DNA from: Auanema rhodensis
Lineage: Eukaryota; Nematoda; Chromadorea; Rhabditida; Rhabditidae
Assembly: GCA_964057225.1 (NCBI GenBank)
Contig: OZ059896.1
Span: 8,122,001 to 8,186,000, forward strand
Length of the DNA stretch: 64,000 bases
Direction: 5' to 3'
Position 1 is the first letter of the stretch, and each line of letters starts with the position of its first letter. The notes beneath the pieces are model-generated. The model ran no database searches. It was not told the origin of the DNA and saw nothing but the letters and a program-made list of their open reading frames with translations. A program made the position numbers and the translations under genes. Below are positions 40,162 to 52,300 of this stretch, in pieces.

Positions 40162-40931
40162 CTACTGAAACTGGTGACCAATTCTTCTACGACGTTCATT
40201 ATTGGGAGCTTTCGTTCTGTCGATTGTAGAATCGAAAAATCGTGCTAAAGCCATGGATGTCGAAGATCCAGGAGGAATTTGTTTTCGACAATCCACATTA
40301 ATTCTGAACAAAGAAAGTACAGGTGAAAGTAGTGGTAAGAAAACAAATTGAAACCTGTCGTACGCTAGAGGTCCACGATGAGGAGCTAGATCTAATTTGC
40401 ATCCAACAATAAGCACAGGGATATGACATGATTCTATATCAGCACTGATAGTTCTAGTTGAACCAACAGGTCTTGATTTACCATCAAGCAATGAAAGCCA
40501 TTGTCCTAGATTCTAAACCATTTATGATAATTTTGTAGGACATTTGGAATATAGACCTCCTCGCTTTTCTTATTGCTTAAATCGTGAACTAAAATAGCAC
40601 CGGCTGCTCCATCTAGCAGGACCTGAGATGCGCTACGATGAGCTAAAGTACCTCCTATATCCCATAATTCCATAAGTTCAGAACGTTGTTCAGCAGTTCC
40701 TTAATTGATATAGATACAGGAAATTATTATAAATATACCTGCTCTATATTCATGCCAGGCCATACATATTGAAACCCCAATAGTGCTCGGAAATCCTTGT
40801 CCTGGCCTAAAATTCTGACTTATAACACATCAAGGATAAATCGCATCATACTTTCCAGCTACCGAATTTACAAAAGAAGTTTTTCCAACCTCACTTTCAC
40901 CAAGTACAATGATTTTCGTTGATGACGACAT
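40162..40931 (-). CDS. rabl3: Rab-like small GTPase RABL3
   Basis: ATG at 40931 starts MSSSTKIIVLGESEVGKTSF, with the G1/P-loop motif GESEVGKTS. Later motifs are WDIGG (G3, in the RABL3 form rather than the WDTAG of true Rabs) and VGCKLD (G4). Family sequence is clear in ILVHDLSNKKSEENLGQWLS and in the C-terminal PPGSSTSMALARFFDSTIDR. There is no C-terminal prenylation cysteine: the protein ends RRIGHQFQ, as in vertebrate RABL3. Known role: RABL3 works in signalling and trafficking without lipid anchoring, and in vertebrates binds RAP1GDS1. The gene directly follows DPH4 on the same strand, with its start codon overlapping that gene's predicted stop. Introns are about 45-60 bp. Confidence 0.9.
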
Positions 40932-41507
40932 TAGTTCTTCTACAAAAAATCATCAAATCAAGCAACAAAAAAAAATTATTACATTTTTAATAACTTCTAA
41001 GCACAAAGAGCACGATCCGCACTCGAAAATTCCAACGTCAACTATTTGACTGACTTGTTCAGGTGTAATCAAAAAATTGTCTCCACAGCGACAAAGTTCT
41101 TCTATAAAAATTATCAACTGCATACGAAGTAACTGTATGACCAACCAATAAAATCTTCGTCTTCGTCAATCTCGATTGATTCTCCGATAGTTCCCTTATG
41201 TTCTCTTAAACGCTGTTCAATAATCCAATTATCGTATTCTTCACGACGATTTTTATCCTACAAAAAAAATAAAACGATGAAAAAAAATTATAATAAACTT
41301 TCAAAGTGTTCCAAATTAATGTAGCTTGTCCAACAGCAGTAGCGTCACAATCTTCGTGTTGTTTGTCTGGATGAACCTAAAACTATATCAACTTATGATA
41401 ATTTGATAACTATTTCTAACCTTTCTTAAATAGGCGAAATACGCTTTTTTTATTACGTCTAATGTAGCAGATTCTTCAATTCCAAGGATATCATAAAAAC
41501 TAAGCAT
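40931..41507 (-). CDS. dph4: Diphthamide biosynthesis protein 4 (DPH4 / DNAJC24)
   Basis: ATG at 41507 (MLSFYDILGIEESATLDVIK) opens a J domain with the HPD motif (RKVHPDKQHED). The C-terminus is a CSL-type zinc domain: ELCRCGDNFLITPEQ ... FECGSCSLCLEVIKN, with the CxC and CxxC metal ligands. This J-plus-CSL pairing is diagnostic of DPH4, which binds iron/zinc and helps the Dph1-Dph2 step of diphthamide synthesis on elongation factor 2. Two endings are possible. Reading through gives a TGA at 40953 after a hydrophobic tail (NVIIFFCCLI). Removing a 43-bp intron (40982-40940, GTAATA...TTTGTAG) gives ...EVIKNKN and TAA at 40933-40931, overlapping the RABL3 ATG. I prefer the spliced form because the intron has normal borders and length. 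Confidence 0.88.
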
Positions 41508-41786
41508 TACGCTAACATATCTAGGAATAGATAGTTAGAAGTATTTTTCAGAATGATCGAGAGATATCATAATTGCTTCGACAATTTCTAATATTTTGAG
41601 TAAAGTATAAGCATGTAAATATTCATTAGATGAAGAATGAAGGTATTTCGAGACAAATAATACAAATACCTGAGATCAAAATGGGGATAAAGAATCTGAC
41701 TAAGACATTTTCTACACGTAGAATTAAAATTTCAAAAAAATTAAAAATTATGAGTAAACTAATGAGGTCTTTGGAGAGTACACATT

Positions 41787-43136
41787 TTAATCCGGACATT
41801 CAATACTTGTTAAAGGTACAACCGGCCGTAATGGCCTTTCCTGTTCATCGTTAGAAATTTCCTCTGGGTCACTATTTCTTCTATCAACTCCGAACTTCAA
41901 AACAATCATTAGCGCAAATTTTCTATTATTTCACAAACCTTATAACTGGTATTAGCATATTGCCCCAGACAAGGGCAAGAATCTAACAAAAATGTACAAA
42001 ATGGTCTACGCATTGCAAACCACCAAACATTTCCACCTCCATTACCAAAGCATAGCAATATCATACAGAATAATGAGAACCACAAGGGGCATAAGACAAT
42101 CTGAAGTAAACAGTTATAAATTTATTATGTGGCTTAGCCTAACAGAGTATGGTAGTTTCGCGGCTGGTTCCTTGTCTGTCCATTGTAGTGCATCGAGTTT
42201 TCCAGTCAGCAATATCAAACAGATTAATGCAGGTAACACAAGAAAAGTATGTAAAATAGCTGAGTAACAACTTTGTCTAAAACTATATATTTCTTAATTT
42301 CTAAGATAAAAAAATGTACCTTCTGTATGAATGAAGCAAATGCCGAGAGCGTGCAAGAACTATAGTTAAAACAAGGGAATAAAGAACTCCTACTGCGCTT
42401 AATGAAAGAACAATCCAAAGCGGAATAAACACTACTGCCCAAGACCAGTTAACCTGCTGGTCCAACTTGAAGGATATGAAGAAAAATTCAATTACATTGA
42501 CAGCATAGAAGAATTCGAACTGCAATGAACTATATCAAGATTGAAATAAAACTGTTGAAACTTCAAAAGCTTTTTCATGTTTCATGGACCAAACAGCAAC
42601 ACCAAGTGCAAAAATAGATAGGCCAAACACAGGAGCAAATACAATAGACCAATGAAGAATAGCTTCTTTGGGATCATGACTATCGTACTCTAGCTATAAA
42701 GGATATTAGTAGTTATTCAAATATTAACACACCTTATAATAAGCCAAAATTTCGAAAGATAACAAGAACATATGTTCTACTGTTGTTAGGAGCATAGCCA
42801 CAAAATCATTGCGAACAATTATATCATTTCTAAAGTAATCATATATAAACATAATTTTATGAAAATATACCTCGATGGTGGCCTAACAAAGAAGGAGATC
42901 ACACCAACTAATGCTCCAAGAAAAACGATACCATGGCATATCCACAAAGGTAGAAAAATAATAGCATAATTTACAACTATTTTCTCATCGAGCCGCAAAG
43001 ATAAGAGAACGACAAATGTTAAAAGAGATGAATAAAGCACAAACTTTCTAAAAAAAAATTTTAATTTTATATAGAAAATATTAACTCACGAAGCATTGAA
43101 GCCTTTGAACAAAACACCCAAACTTATATCTACCAT
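41787..43136 (-). CDS. TMEM185-like multi-pass membrane protein
   Basis: ATG at 43136 (MVDISLGVLFKGFNASKFVL) begins a protein with repeated TMEM185 features: LLSLRLDEKIVVNYAIIFLP, ISFKLDQQVNWSWAVVFIPL and LLTGKLDALQWT are three copies of the family's loop between membrane segments (R/KLD...W followed by PLW). The conserved end GNGGGNVWWFAMRRPFCTFL / GQYANTSYK matches the TMEM185 C-terminus. I count about seven or eight hydrophobic segments. The tail ends PLTSIECPD with TAA at 41789-41787. The biochemical role of the family is poorly known. The gene lies 146 bp after a MIA40-like gene and 279 bp before DPH4 on the same strand. Confidence 0.85.
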
Positions 43137-43282
43137 TATGAATTCAAATATATTTTAGGAAACCCATGTGCATGAATTTCTAAACATATGTATTATGTTA
43201 AGTGCACGTTTAAAAAACGATAAATATATGATATAAACAAATAAGAATAATACAAAATTCAATCTTTAGAAAACTGATTTAT

Positions 43283-43664
43283 CTAATTAGCAGTATCGAA
43301 TTTTTTCAAACAAAGTTCATGCTCCATAAAAAGTTCGATACACTCCTCTCCTCTTGGTTTAGATGTCGATTTATTTGTACATCTCAAAAACAAATCATAT
43401 AACATTAATAAATAAAAATAAAGCATACTGAATAGCTTCTCGTAGGAAATGTCCACAACGATGAGCCAAATTTGACTGCAAACAGGGACAGTCAAGGTTT
43501 ATTCTTCCATCCTCCAAAAAAGTTCCTAAATCCATATTTGATAAATACAAACTATCTTTCTCACCTGGTTCTTTAGGAATGTCTTTGAAAGACTGAAGCC
43601 TCCGCGTTAATTTCTCAGAATGGAAGTTCTTGTCCACAAAATATACTACATTAGAATAATCCAT
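43283..43664 (-). CDS. MIA40/CHCHD4-like mitochondrial import oxidoreductase, copy B
   Basis: ATG at 43664 lies 7 bp after a CTTTCAG splice consensus. In-frame exons give about 100 residues: MDYSNVVYFVDKNFHSEKLT, then EDGRINLDCPCLQSNLAHRC. The redox CPC motif is intact and is followed by twin Cx9C motifs, C-GHFLREAIQ-C and C-IELFMEHEL-C, the arrangement of MIA40. In the intermembrane space MIA40 introduces disulfides into small cysteine-motif proteins, re-oxidised by Erv1/ALR. Compared with copy A just upstream, the protein is shorter, ends soon after the last cysteine (LKKFDTAN), and has a longer spacer between the Cx9C pairs that includes a Lys/Arg-rich stretch. The first intron is at the same codon as in copy A, showing the two are duplicates; the second is displaced. 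Confidence 0.85.
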
Positions 43665-43819
43665 AAAAAAATCTGAAAGAGCTCCGTAAGACGTCAAATC
43701 AAAGTTATAAAAAAAGTAACGGTGTGCGCCAACACTTGTAAAATAGTACAAGGCGAAAATAATAATTTAATTTTTAAAAAATCTAAACTATCTACTTTAA
43801 AAATAAACGGAAGAAACCT

Positions 43820-44341
43820 TTATTTTGAGACTGATATTTCTTCATTATCGCTCTTTAGAGCAGCTTTCATTTTCTGTCTTCTAGCCTCTGGAAGCAAAAA
43901 ACTATTTGGGCAACAAAATGTGATATATTAACCATCCATATTTTGCATGCAAGATGACCAATCAACAAATTGATCTGGACATTTCAGAGTTACATCCTCA
44001 TGCTCATTGTTTGACATACAAATATATAATTGCCGAAAGAAATGCCCACATCTAAATAATGTCGTGAAAACAAATGTTTTTTTTCTTAAATAAACTTATG
44101 GGCAACTAGAGATCCACCTGCCATACATGGGCATTGCCAATTTATTGAGCCATCAGGAAACCTCGGTCCTGCTCATGATGACTCATAATTATTAACTCTT
44201 GGTGTACAAACCTGGAAGTCTTTTAATCTTTTTTAATTCCACCATCCACTGATTTGTTAAAGATAGTGGTTGTGAATGATCATCTTTACTTAAAACTATT
44301 ACTTGATCTTTACCTTGTGCATATACTTCACGAAAAAACAT
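43820..44341 (-). CDS. MIA40/CHCHD4-like mitochondrial import oxidoreductase, copy A
   Basis: ATG at 44341 sits directly after GATTTAG, a splice consensus. The protein (about 131 residues) reads MFFREVYAQGKDQVIVLSKD, then FPDGSINWQCPCMAGGSLVA, closely resembling the human MIA40 region GNINWNCPC. It has twin Cx9C motifs C-GHFFRQLYI-C and C-PDQFVDWSS-C. An early TAA at 43930-43928 is removed by a 45-bp intron (43932-43888, GTTAAT...CTTCCAG), giving a basic/acidic tail EARRQKMKAALKSDNEEISV that ends at 43820. It is the better match to canonical MIA40 of the two copies. The ACTL6-like gene lies 286 bp upstream and copy B 155 bp downstream on the same strand. Confidence 0.87.
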
Positions 44342-44627
44342 CTAAATCTGACGATGATTTGCTATAGCTTTCACGATTTCAAATATTAATCAGCAATTAA
44401 CTGTTACAACTGAATAAAAAAAAATGTTAATAATTAGTTTATCATATGTTAAGACGTTGAGTAACAAAAGGGAGATCGCAATGTACATTAATCCTTCATA
44501 AGAAATAAATAACATAACAAGGAAGAGATTATGAACCGTAGAAAATAAAAACGAGAATTGATTCATGATACCGAAAAGTGATGAGGATCGTAAACATACC
44601 GACTCTTTACATAAGAAACAATTTCAA

Positions 44628-46455
44628 TTATGGACATTTCTTTTCAACGATATTTTTTCCAGTTTCGTCGTATTCTGATTTTCCTATCCACATTTGTTGG
44701 AAAGATCCCTTAAATTGAAACAATTTTCAATATAATGCACAAAAACTAGTGAGACTAACCAATGAACCTAGAATGGAACCACCAATCCATGCTCCAAACC
44801 GACGTTCCACAGGCGTTGGGGCAGCAGAAACTCTTAACTTGATTGTCTGGAAAAAAATAAAAATTCAAAGTAAATGATTAAAAAACGAACAGGTGGGCAT
44901 TTAAGAGCTAATTCATGATTCAATCGTTCAGTGAAGCCAAGAATGAGCGAGTTTCCACCAGTTACCATTAATCCACTGTACAATGTCTGTAAATATATAT
45001 TAGAATAGTTATATAAACTCGAAGAACATACTGATCGGATATCAATGTCACACATTCCCGCCGCTGCACTAGCAATTTGAGCAACATTCATTAAAGAATC
45101 TTTATTTTTAGTTTTAAGATAGCTCATATCGAACAGTCCTTCTGGAACTTTAACTCTATCTGCCATAAAGTCCTGAATGAAATTGCTAAAAACAATAAAA
45201 TAAAAAAAACTCCACCTTATTGTATCCATTGGGGAAAGTATATCTAACAGATGGCAGTTTCTCAGCATATTCCAAATCAATAGGAGAATCACAAAGTTGA
45301 AGAGCAGTAGCAGCTAAATCCTCTAAAATCTGCTTCCTCATGAATAAATCGTAATTTTCGGTGACTTCTGGAACGTTCGCTTTTGGAATCCATTTTGGTG
45401 TTTCATTCTCGGTAGTGTCTTCCTGGAAAATGAAAGTAAACAAAAAAATTTCAAAAGAATAAGCACTTTGCTTCCAACTTTATATTGAGGCACCAGATCA
45501 ATGTTGTACTCATCGAGCAAATGTTGAACTTGCTCACAAACCAAATCACCTCCAATAGGAGAACGAACAACAGCTATAAATAACAAAGTAAAATGCTAAA
45601 CAAAACACTAAAAAATACCATGTGTAACAGCATATCCATCATATACAGGAACCGCCGAGGTCTGAGTAGCTCCACTGTCGACGACAAGCCCTGTTGTACG
45701 TCCATTAGCGAACCTTCAATAAATATATAGAAAATTATATGATAGTACAGACATACACTGTGAGGACAGCATTTTTCGCTAAAAAGAAAGCTGGAACATT
45801 ATACTTCTCGAACATCAACTCAGTCAATTGTTCTCTCTTAGCTTTTTCATTCCACTTAAAATAAAAACTATTTCTATACGTTATTCTGAGACTTACGGCG
45901 CTTTCAGTAAAAAGAACAGGATGATAAACAGATTCAGTGTGTAACACATTAGCGTATGAATGATCAAGAAGCTGCTCGAACATTTCCCAGTTTTCAACTA
46001 AAATAGACAATTTAAGCTGATACCAATACTTTCATAACATACTCATTCCATCTTTCATGAAACTTTCGATTATAGTGTTCGCCCTTGGTACAATGAGTTT
46101 TGTTGTTCCTAACAAAAAAATGAGGATTTAAAGAAAAACAAATTTAAATACCAATAAAATAGTTTTTTTTGGTGTGGACGCTTTTGCTGTCTTCAGATTC
46201 TTCTTTCATTTCAACATCCCCATCAGGTTCGACTTCTTGAACGGCAACATAGGAAGGAATGTCACCCTGAAATAAAGATAGATTAAAAATGATAAAAGAT
46301 TAGCATACTTTGGGATATTCTTCTCCAGCAAAGCCAACTCTAAAAGAATGTGACCCGGCATCTAACACAAGTCCGCTGACTTCGTCTACAAGAAACTTTT
46401 TATTTATATATGTTTAAAAAAATAAATTACCTCCGCCGTAAATTCCACCACTCAT
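44628..46455 (-). CDS. swsn-6: Actin-related protein ACTL6/BAF53 (ARP4; SWI/SNF and related complexes)
   Basis: ATG at 46455 starts [20 protein letters not shown], the characteristic BAF53 N-terminus. Conserved blocks follow: [60 protein letters not shown], then [20 protein letters not shown], and the end [20 protein letters not shown] ... VEKKCP with TAA at 44630-44628. Length is about 440 residues, usual for the family. Nuclear ARP4/BAF53 binds actin inside SWI/SNF, INO80 and NuA4-type chromatin complexes. The C. elegans name swsn-6 is applied by family resemblance. A charged insert ([20 protein letters not shown]) sits in the N-terminal third. The gene is first in the minus-strand cluster and divergent from the MFS transporter. 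Confidence 0.92.
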
Positions 46456-46909
46456 TCTTTCTGAGACTAAAAAAATAAAATAACGAATGTAATATTTAAG
46501 TATATCACCATGCAAATAAACTAATTTGAAAAAAAATGGAAACAAATAAATAAATAAAATAATAAAAAAAATTAATTATAATGAGGGATTTGAATGCCGC
46601 TTGATCAGCATCATTTTCAAGCGAAAGACACAGTATGCGTGCTTGATACTTACCATGTCTGTTGGCGCATACCTAGTGTACTAGAGACTTGAACAGAATC
46701 GATTGTCAAATAGGGTTTGGGTATAGATTGTGTCTTAATGTGGTGTTGTTTCATGATGTTTTATCTTTGAAATAATACAATAGATAGTAGAATAATTCTT
46801 ATTTCATAATTAATCTAAGAATCGTCATTCCTAATTTCAAATACGCTTTTTAAGGTAAAAATTTTAATTCAGTGCCATTTTTTAACTTTCATTTGCTCAG
46901 ATTTAAAGA
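46456..46909. promoter_or_regulatory. Bidirectional promoter region, ACTL6-like (-) and MFS transporter (+)
   Basis: The two starts are 454 bp apart and point away from each other. On the minus strand TTTTTTTAGTCTCAG precedes the ACTL6-like ATG; on the plus strand TTTGCTCAG precedes the transporter ATG. Both are plausible trans-splice acceptors. No other element is evident. Confidence 0.5.
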
Positions 46910-48654
46910 ATGACAGCGAATTTGAATTCATCTGCAAAAGATGATGATAATTTCAAAATTAGATCCATAAGTATTCCAAAACCGATAGCATTCTCATTTT
47001 TGCTATCTATTCTGTATAATGTTGTTTTCTTCATGCAACTTGTTTCATCTACATATCTCTTCAAATCCATAGGGTTGTCAGATTCCGATAACGGTGAGTT
47101 AGATTGGAATATTATTTTTTCAGGATTTTAAAATCTTGTAAATATCTTATTTTAATAAGTGATGCCACACATTTTTCGCATAATCAACTAAAAAAAATGA
47201 TTTTTATATAAATTGAATACATATACATTTTTATTGACAAGATAATGTTTAGGACTCATCCAAACAATATTTGGAGTACTTCAAATGATTGGGAGTCCTT
47301 TGTTTGGGTACAGTATTCAGAGGTTTGGAATAAGGCACTCCTTGTTTTTGTGTTATGCTTCCACTTTCTTTTCTGGAATTCTAATGTATTTGGCATATGT
47401 GAGTATATTTTACTGATAAACAGTTGATATGGTTATCCTAATATGCAGGATTTTAAAACTGTTTTAATAAGTCGTCTTCCTGCTTTGTTTATGCATGGAC
47501 AACAGAGTCATCAAACACTTATTTCTGCTTTGACGGAGCCTGGAAAGCAGCGAACAACAGCTTTTGGTAGAATGGGATTAACTTTTGGTATATTTCTGTG
47601 TTCTAGATAATAAGATAACAAAAGATTTATTAAGGAATTGGTTTTATTTTAACTCCAATTTTCAATATAGCTTCCACAAAACTGATATCTGATAGGGCTC
47701 CTTTCTTTATATCGGCTCTATTGTGTTTTGTACCAATGCTTGTGCTAGAAACTTGTATTGCAAGAGAAAAATATGAATCTGTGAGTTAGAAGAACAGTAA
47801 TTGATTTACTTTTTTCTTTCTAGAAAGCTGCTGATGATGAGAAAGAATCTCATATGGTAATGAACATCACAAATACACTTCGTATCTTGAGTAAGCCAGG
47901 AACCTTCAATATTTTGCTGAAGAAAAATCTTCCTATTTCACCTGCACATCTCATTTTTGCAATCATGAATGTAAGTAGCTTTTTTATATATGAGTTAATG
48001 TTTTCTTTCAAGTTATATATGATCAATGAATTCAATTTGAGCTCCGAGCACAATCACTTTCTCCAACTGATAGTAGGTAAGAGTATCTTTTGGATTTCTC
48101 AGTTATTTTGTTTATATTCATATTTAGGTATCTGTATAATGTTCAGTAACGGATTTGGAGTTTTTTGGCTTCGTAAGAAATTTTCAGAAAATACAATGCT
48201 TTTTATAGGAACATTATTCTTTGTACGTATCTATATATTAAAGTTTAATAGTGATATGATAATTCAGATGGCTGCTTATTTCCTGTTTCACTTCTTCACT
48301 TCTTTGATGATGTTTTATGTTATTATGCCATTCTTATCTCTTGGCATGAGTGTAATAGCTACCGTTTCCGATAGTTTGTTAACTGCTCTTGTAGAAGAGA
48401 GAGAACAGGTTATTAATTTTAAAAGTTTGTATTTATAAAAATGTTTTCAGGGGCTTATCCTAGGATTATCAACGTCATTAAATTCGCTAGGACGTACATT
48501 ATCACCTGCACTTGCAGGTTTTTTGCTTGATATGTATGGTTTCAATATTCTTGCATCAATCGGTTTACTTTTTGCTTTTACTAATTTGGCAGTTTTATAT
48601 ATCTTTCCTTTGGACACTACCCTTCTTCGTAAATCAAAGACTCACGAAGAATAG
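46910..48654 (+). CDS. MFS transporter, SLC22A18-like
   Basis: ATG at 46910 (MTANLNSSAKDDDNFKIRSI) opens a protein of about 450 residues with roughly 12 membrane segments. The MFS signature between TM2 and TM3 reads GYSIQRFGIRHSLFLCYAST. The stretch ISRLPALFMHGQQSHQTLIS followed by ALTEPGKQRTTAFGRMGLTF strongly resembles SLC22A18/ORCTL2, an organic-cation transporter-like protein. A C-terminal half repeat of the signature is less clear. Exons join in frame across introns of about 45 to 140 bp. The stop TAG is at 48652-48654 after RKSKTHEE. Substrate is unknown. Confidence 0.83.
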
Positions 48655-49375
48655 AAATGTACAACAAAATATTGCGATATGGAGACGGGTGTTTCCACAT
48701 ATTGTTATTTTGAAAATGTGTTAGTTCTTTGAGAGCAGTCTACCCATATTCTAGTCAATCTTGTAATCAACCTTCAAAGTCTAATATCCTTAGCTATTAC
48801 AGCTTAGTACAGAAGTTTATAATAAATTCGGATTTTTTATTCAATAAATATATTTTATTCCTACTTTGTTGTTCCACATAGTTTTGATAATATGATACAA
48901 GTCAAAATTTTAAATATAAAATATGAAAATTGAATAATAGCAGTACCGTAAAAACAAAAATTATTAAAGTGTTTTTAGTTTGAGGCTATTAAGCCTGCTA
49001 TGGTCATGGATTTATAAAAATAGCAGCAGTAGCAGGTCCGGAAAATCAACTACAAGCATTGTCACTTAAATATGTAACAAGAAATGAAAATTGTAAAATC
49101 ACATACAAAAAAAATCTTTAGCATGGTGCTAAATGAGAAAGCTTAGGAGCAGCTTAACGATTTTCCTGTTACGTGCTCTCGTGTCATATAGAAAGAGAGG
49201 GAAAGGGAAAGATATGAAAGAAGGATAACAAGAAATGGAACAGTGAGCAACCAGAAGAGGAATATGTATTTTATGGGAGCCAGGTATAAGGGAAAAGTAG
49301 GATCGAAAAGAAGATTAGAGAAGTGAAGTCCGTAGGTGGATAAGTGAAATGTTCGACAAGATGCTTTGAATATGC
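48655..49375. other. Convergent 3' intergenic region, MFS transporter and Ca2+-ATPase
   Basis: It contains AATAAATTCGG and AATAAATATATT near 48822 and 48845, likely poly(A) signals of the plus-strand gene. The right half is purine-rich (AGAAAGAGAGGG...). No coding signal. Confidence 0.5.
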
Positions 49376-52300
49376 TTATGTGGAAGACGGTCCTTCTCCG
49401 TGTTCCATCTCGATTTGAGTCTCATGCTTTCTGTGTCTACGCTCCTGAAATTGAGTTGAATGAATCGGATCATCATTCAGAAGCCGATCATGCTCCGATG
49501 GAATGTTGAAACGAACCTTCTTCTCAACGGAGCGGCCACGAGCTCGCATCTTGATTTGCTTAAACGTCTTCTTTTTTTCTTTCATCTCGGCTGGGAGTTG
49601 CATTTCGGCTTCAGCACGTTCAGCAGCAGCCTCTGAACCAAATGTTTCATATTATACTGTAAAGTTAACTAACTCTTTTCTTGGTGTTTTTGATGACGGT
49701 ATTTGCGGTAACTTGCTCTCCATCTGGCAGCTTCGGCTGCAGTCATAGTTGGAGCTGTTTTTCCAAATTTGGATAGATCTCTCGATTGGAATGCGCGTAA
49801 TACTTTGAGCTAAAGTAGGAAATGTATTTTGAAGTAATGAATATTTAGTGATACATGATTTCCGAGAAGGTACATTCCGCGAACCCAAAGAGATTTTCCT
49901 GAACGTCTAATTGCAAGAGCACGAGAGCGAGCACGAGTGTTATAATCACCATTAATGTGAATCTTTGATGGAGGAACCTAAAAAAATTAGATGTTATCAT
50001 TCAAGTTTTAAAACAAATATCGTACTTCTCCCTTTCCAACTTTCCAAGTCTTTGGAAGTCTTTTGCTTGGAATGGTATTGATAACTTGTCCCCAAGGTAA
50101 AACAGATACCGCAAGAACCATGCACACAATCCACTTAACAATAATATTTATTTTTAATTTTTAATAAAGCCATTTAAACCTGATTCAAGTCCAAAGGAGC
50201 AGTTGAGAACCATTCACCTCCATACTGTACAATAAGAATTTGTCCAATGAAGGTAGAAAGCCAGATAACACAGAATACCTTGTTGCTAGCCAAGCCCTGC
50301 GTCGTAATTGTTTCAATTAAACCAGAAATTTCATTAACATACCTTGAAAACGTTACGTTCTCCATGTACCTTTCTGGCGTTGACCTCGTTGAACAACGTC
50401 ATCATTACAAATGCATTGAAGACGAGAGTGAAATGCTGGGTTGGAGGAGCAAAGAGAGGAGCATTCAGGCCAGTTTTTACTCCGAAAAGACGATCACCAT
50501 AGAAGAAGATTGTGAACAGAATCAACATCTGGTAAATGGCATGACCCAAAATATTCTTAACCATCGTACGTGAGATCAATGATTTTTTTCTGAAAACAAG
50601 TATGAAAGTTGTTGTGAAAAGCTTTAGTATTTACCTTCCGTATGGTTTTCGATTCAACAGTTCTTCTGTTGGGACTTCGGTAGCTAAAGCCAATGAAGCT
50701 AATGTGTCCATGATAAGGTTAATCCATAACATATGAACAGCCTGAAAAACACATTTGAAAATATTATTTCAGGAAATGTTATTCACTTTTAGAGGTGAGT
50801 CTGAGACCGTTACAGCTCCAACAAAAGCTGTAATCACGGCGACAACATTGACTGTCAATTGGAATTGAAGGAATTTTGAGATGGAGTCATAAACATTTCT
50901 TCCCCACATAACAGCCTGAACGAAAATATTTAAACTTGGAGTTGTATTTACAATTTTTACCTTAACGATGGAAGTGAAGTTATCATCGGTGAGAATGATA
51001 TCAGAAGCTTCCTTGGCAACATCTGTACCAGCAATTCCCATAGCAAATCCAACATCAGCTTTCTTCAATGCAGGCCCATCATTGGTTCCATCACCGGTTA
51101 CGGCAACAATTTCACGTTGACTAGTAGCTTTACTGTCGATAATACCCTTTACAAGAATATATTTATCGGCTGGTTGGGCACGAGCTAAAACTCGGAGACG
51201 AGGCCATATTTCATCAAGCTTAGCTTGACTGACCTTGCCATTCTCGTCACGGATTCTATAAAAGAATACTATATTCCCGATTTAGAGATACTGTATACCT
51301 GGCATTGAATTCTTTTCCCTCCATTGCCAAGAAATCCTCTCCTGGTTCCAAAATACGACAAGCCATAGCAATAGCACGAGCAGTATTGATGTTATCTCCA
51401 GTAACCATACGAACTGTGATTCCGGCTTTTTTACATTTTTCAATAGCTGCAGGTACTTCGGGGCGCACAGGATCTTGGATACCACAAATTGCAATAGCAA
51501 CAAAGTTGCTATTCATTGCATCTTCATCGTCCCAATTAATATCCGATTCTTGCTCAAATTGGATCTGTACATAGGAAAGTTATATATAGTTGTATCAGTA
51601 GCTTTTTACCTCTGTGACATCAGCTTCACGAACATCTTTTCGAATTAAATCTTTGTATCCAACGCAAATTGTTCTTAATCCATTGTTCGCCATATGAGAT
51701 ATGATTGTTGAGTTGATTTCCTTTAAGCGATCAGATCCAAAGTTGTGTGGCTTTCCATCAGACCCAATAATGTATGAACATCTTCCGAGAACAATTTCAC
51801 TAGCTCCCTTTTGATAAATTCGATAACCGACATCTTGTCCATTTTCAAATAGACGAATAACAGTCATCATACATTTACGAGAAGAATTGAAAGTATAAAC
51901 CTAATATAATTATGTTTTGATTCACATTATTAGTATAAGATAAACCTTGACAAGTTCTTCTTCTGGGAATTTACGTCGAATAGCAGAATAATCTCCTCCA
52001 AGCTTGTTAACAAATCCAAGTAAACCACATTCGGTTTTATTTCCAAGCTGCTGCATCTGCTCTCCAGCTTTAGTTGGTTCAACAATCATAGAATTGTAAG
52101 CTCTAAAAATACAAATAAAATTTTAATTTCATTATGACAAGCGTACGAGTTAACGGATAAAGCTTCCATTAGAATAGGCCCAGTATTTCCTGGTAGAGCA
52201 GATCCGTTTGGTTGATTAGTTTGACCTTCATAATGGTTACCTTAAATTGAAAAATAATTATTTTCTTTCATGTGTTTTTCTCAAAACCATTAATGTAAGA

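Noticed and set aside
43928-43930. TAA as the stop of MIA40-like copy A
   Set aside because: It lies inside a 45-bp intron with normal borders; splicing continues the frame to a plausible tail ending at 43820.
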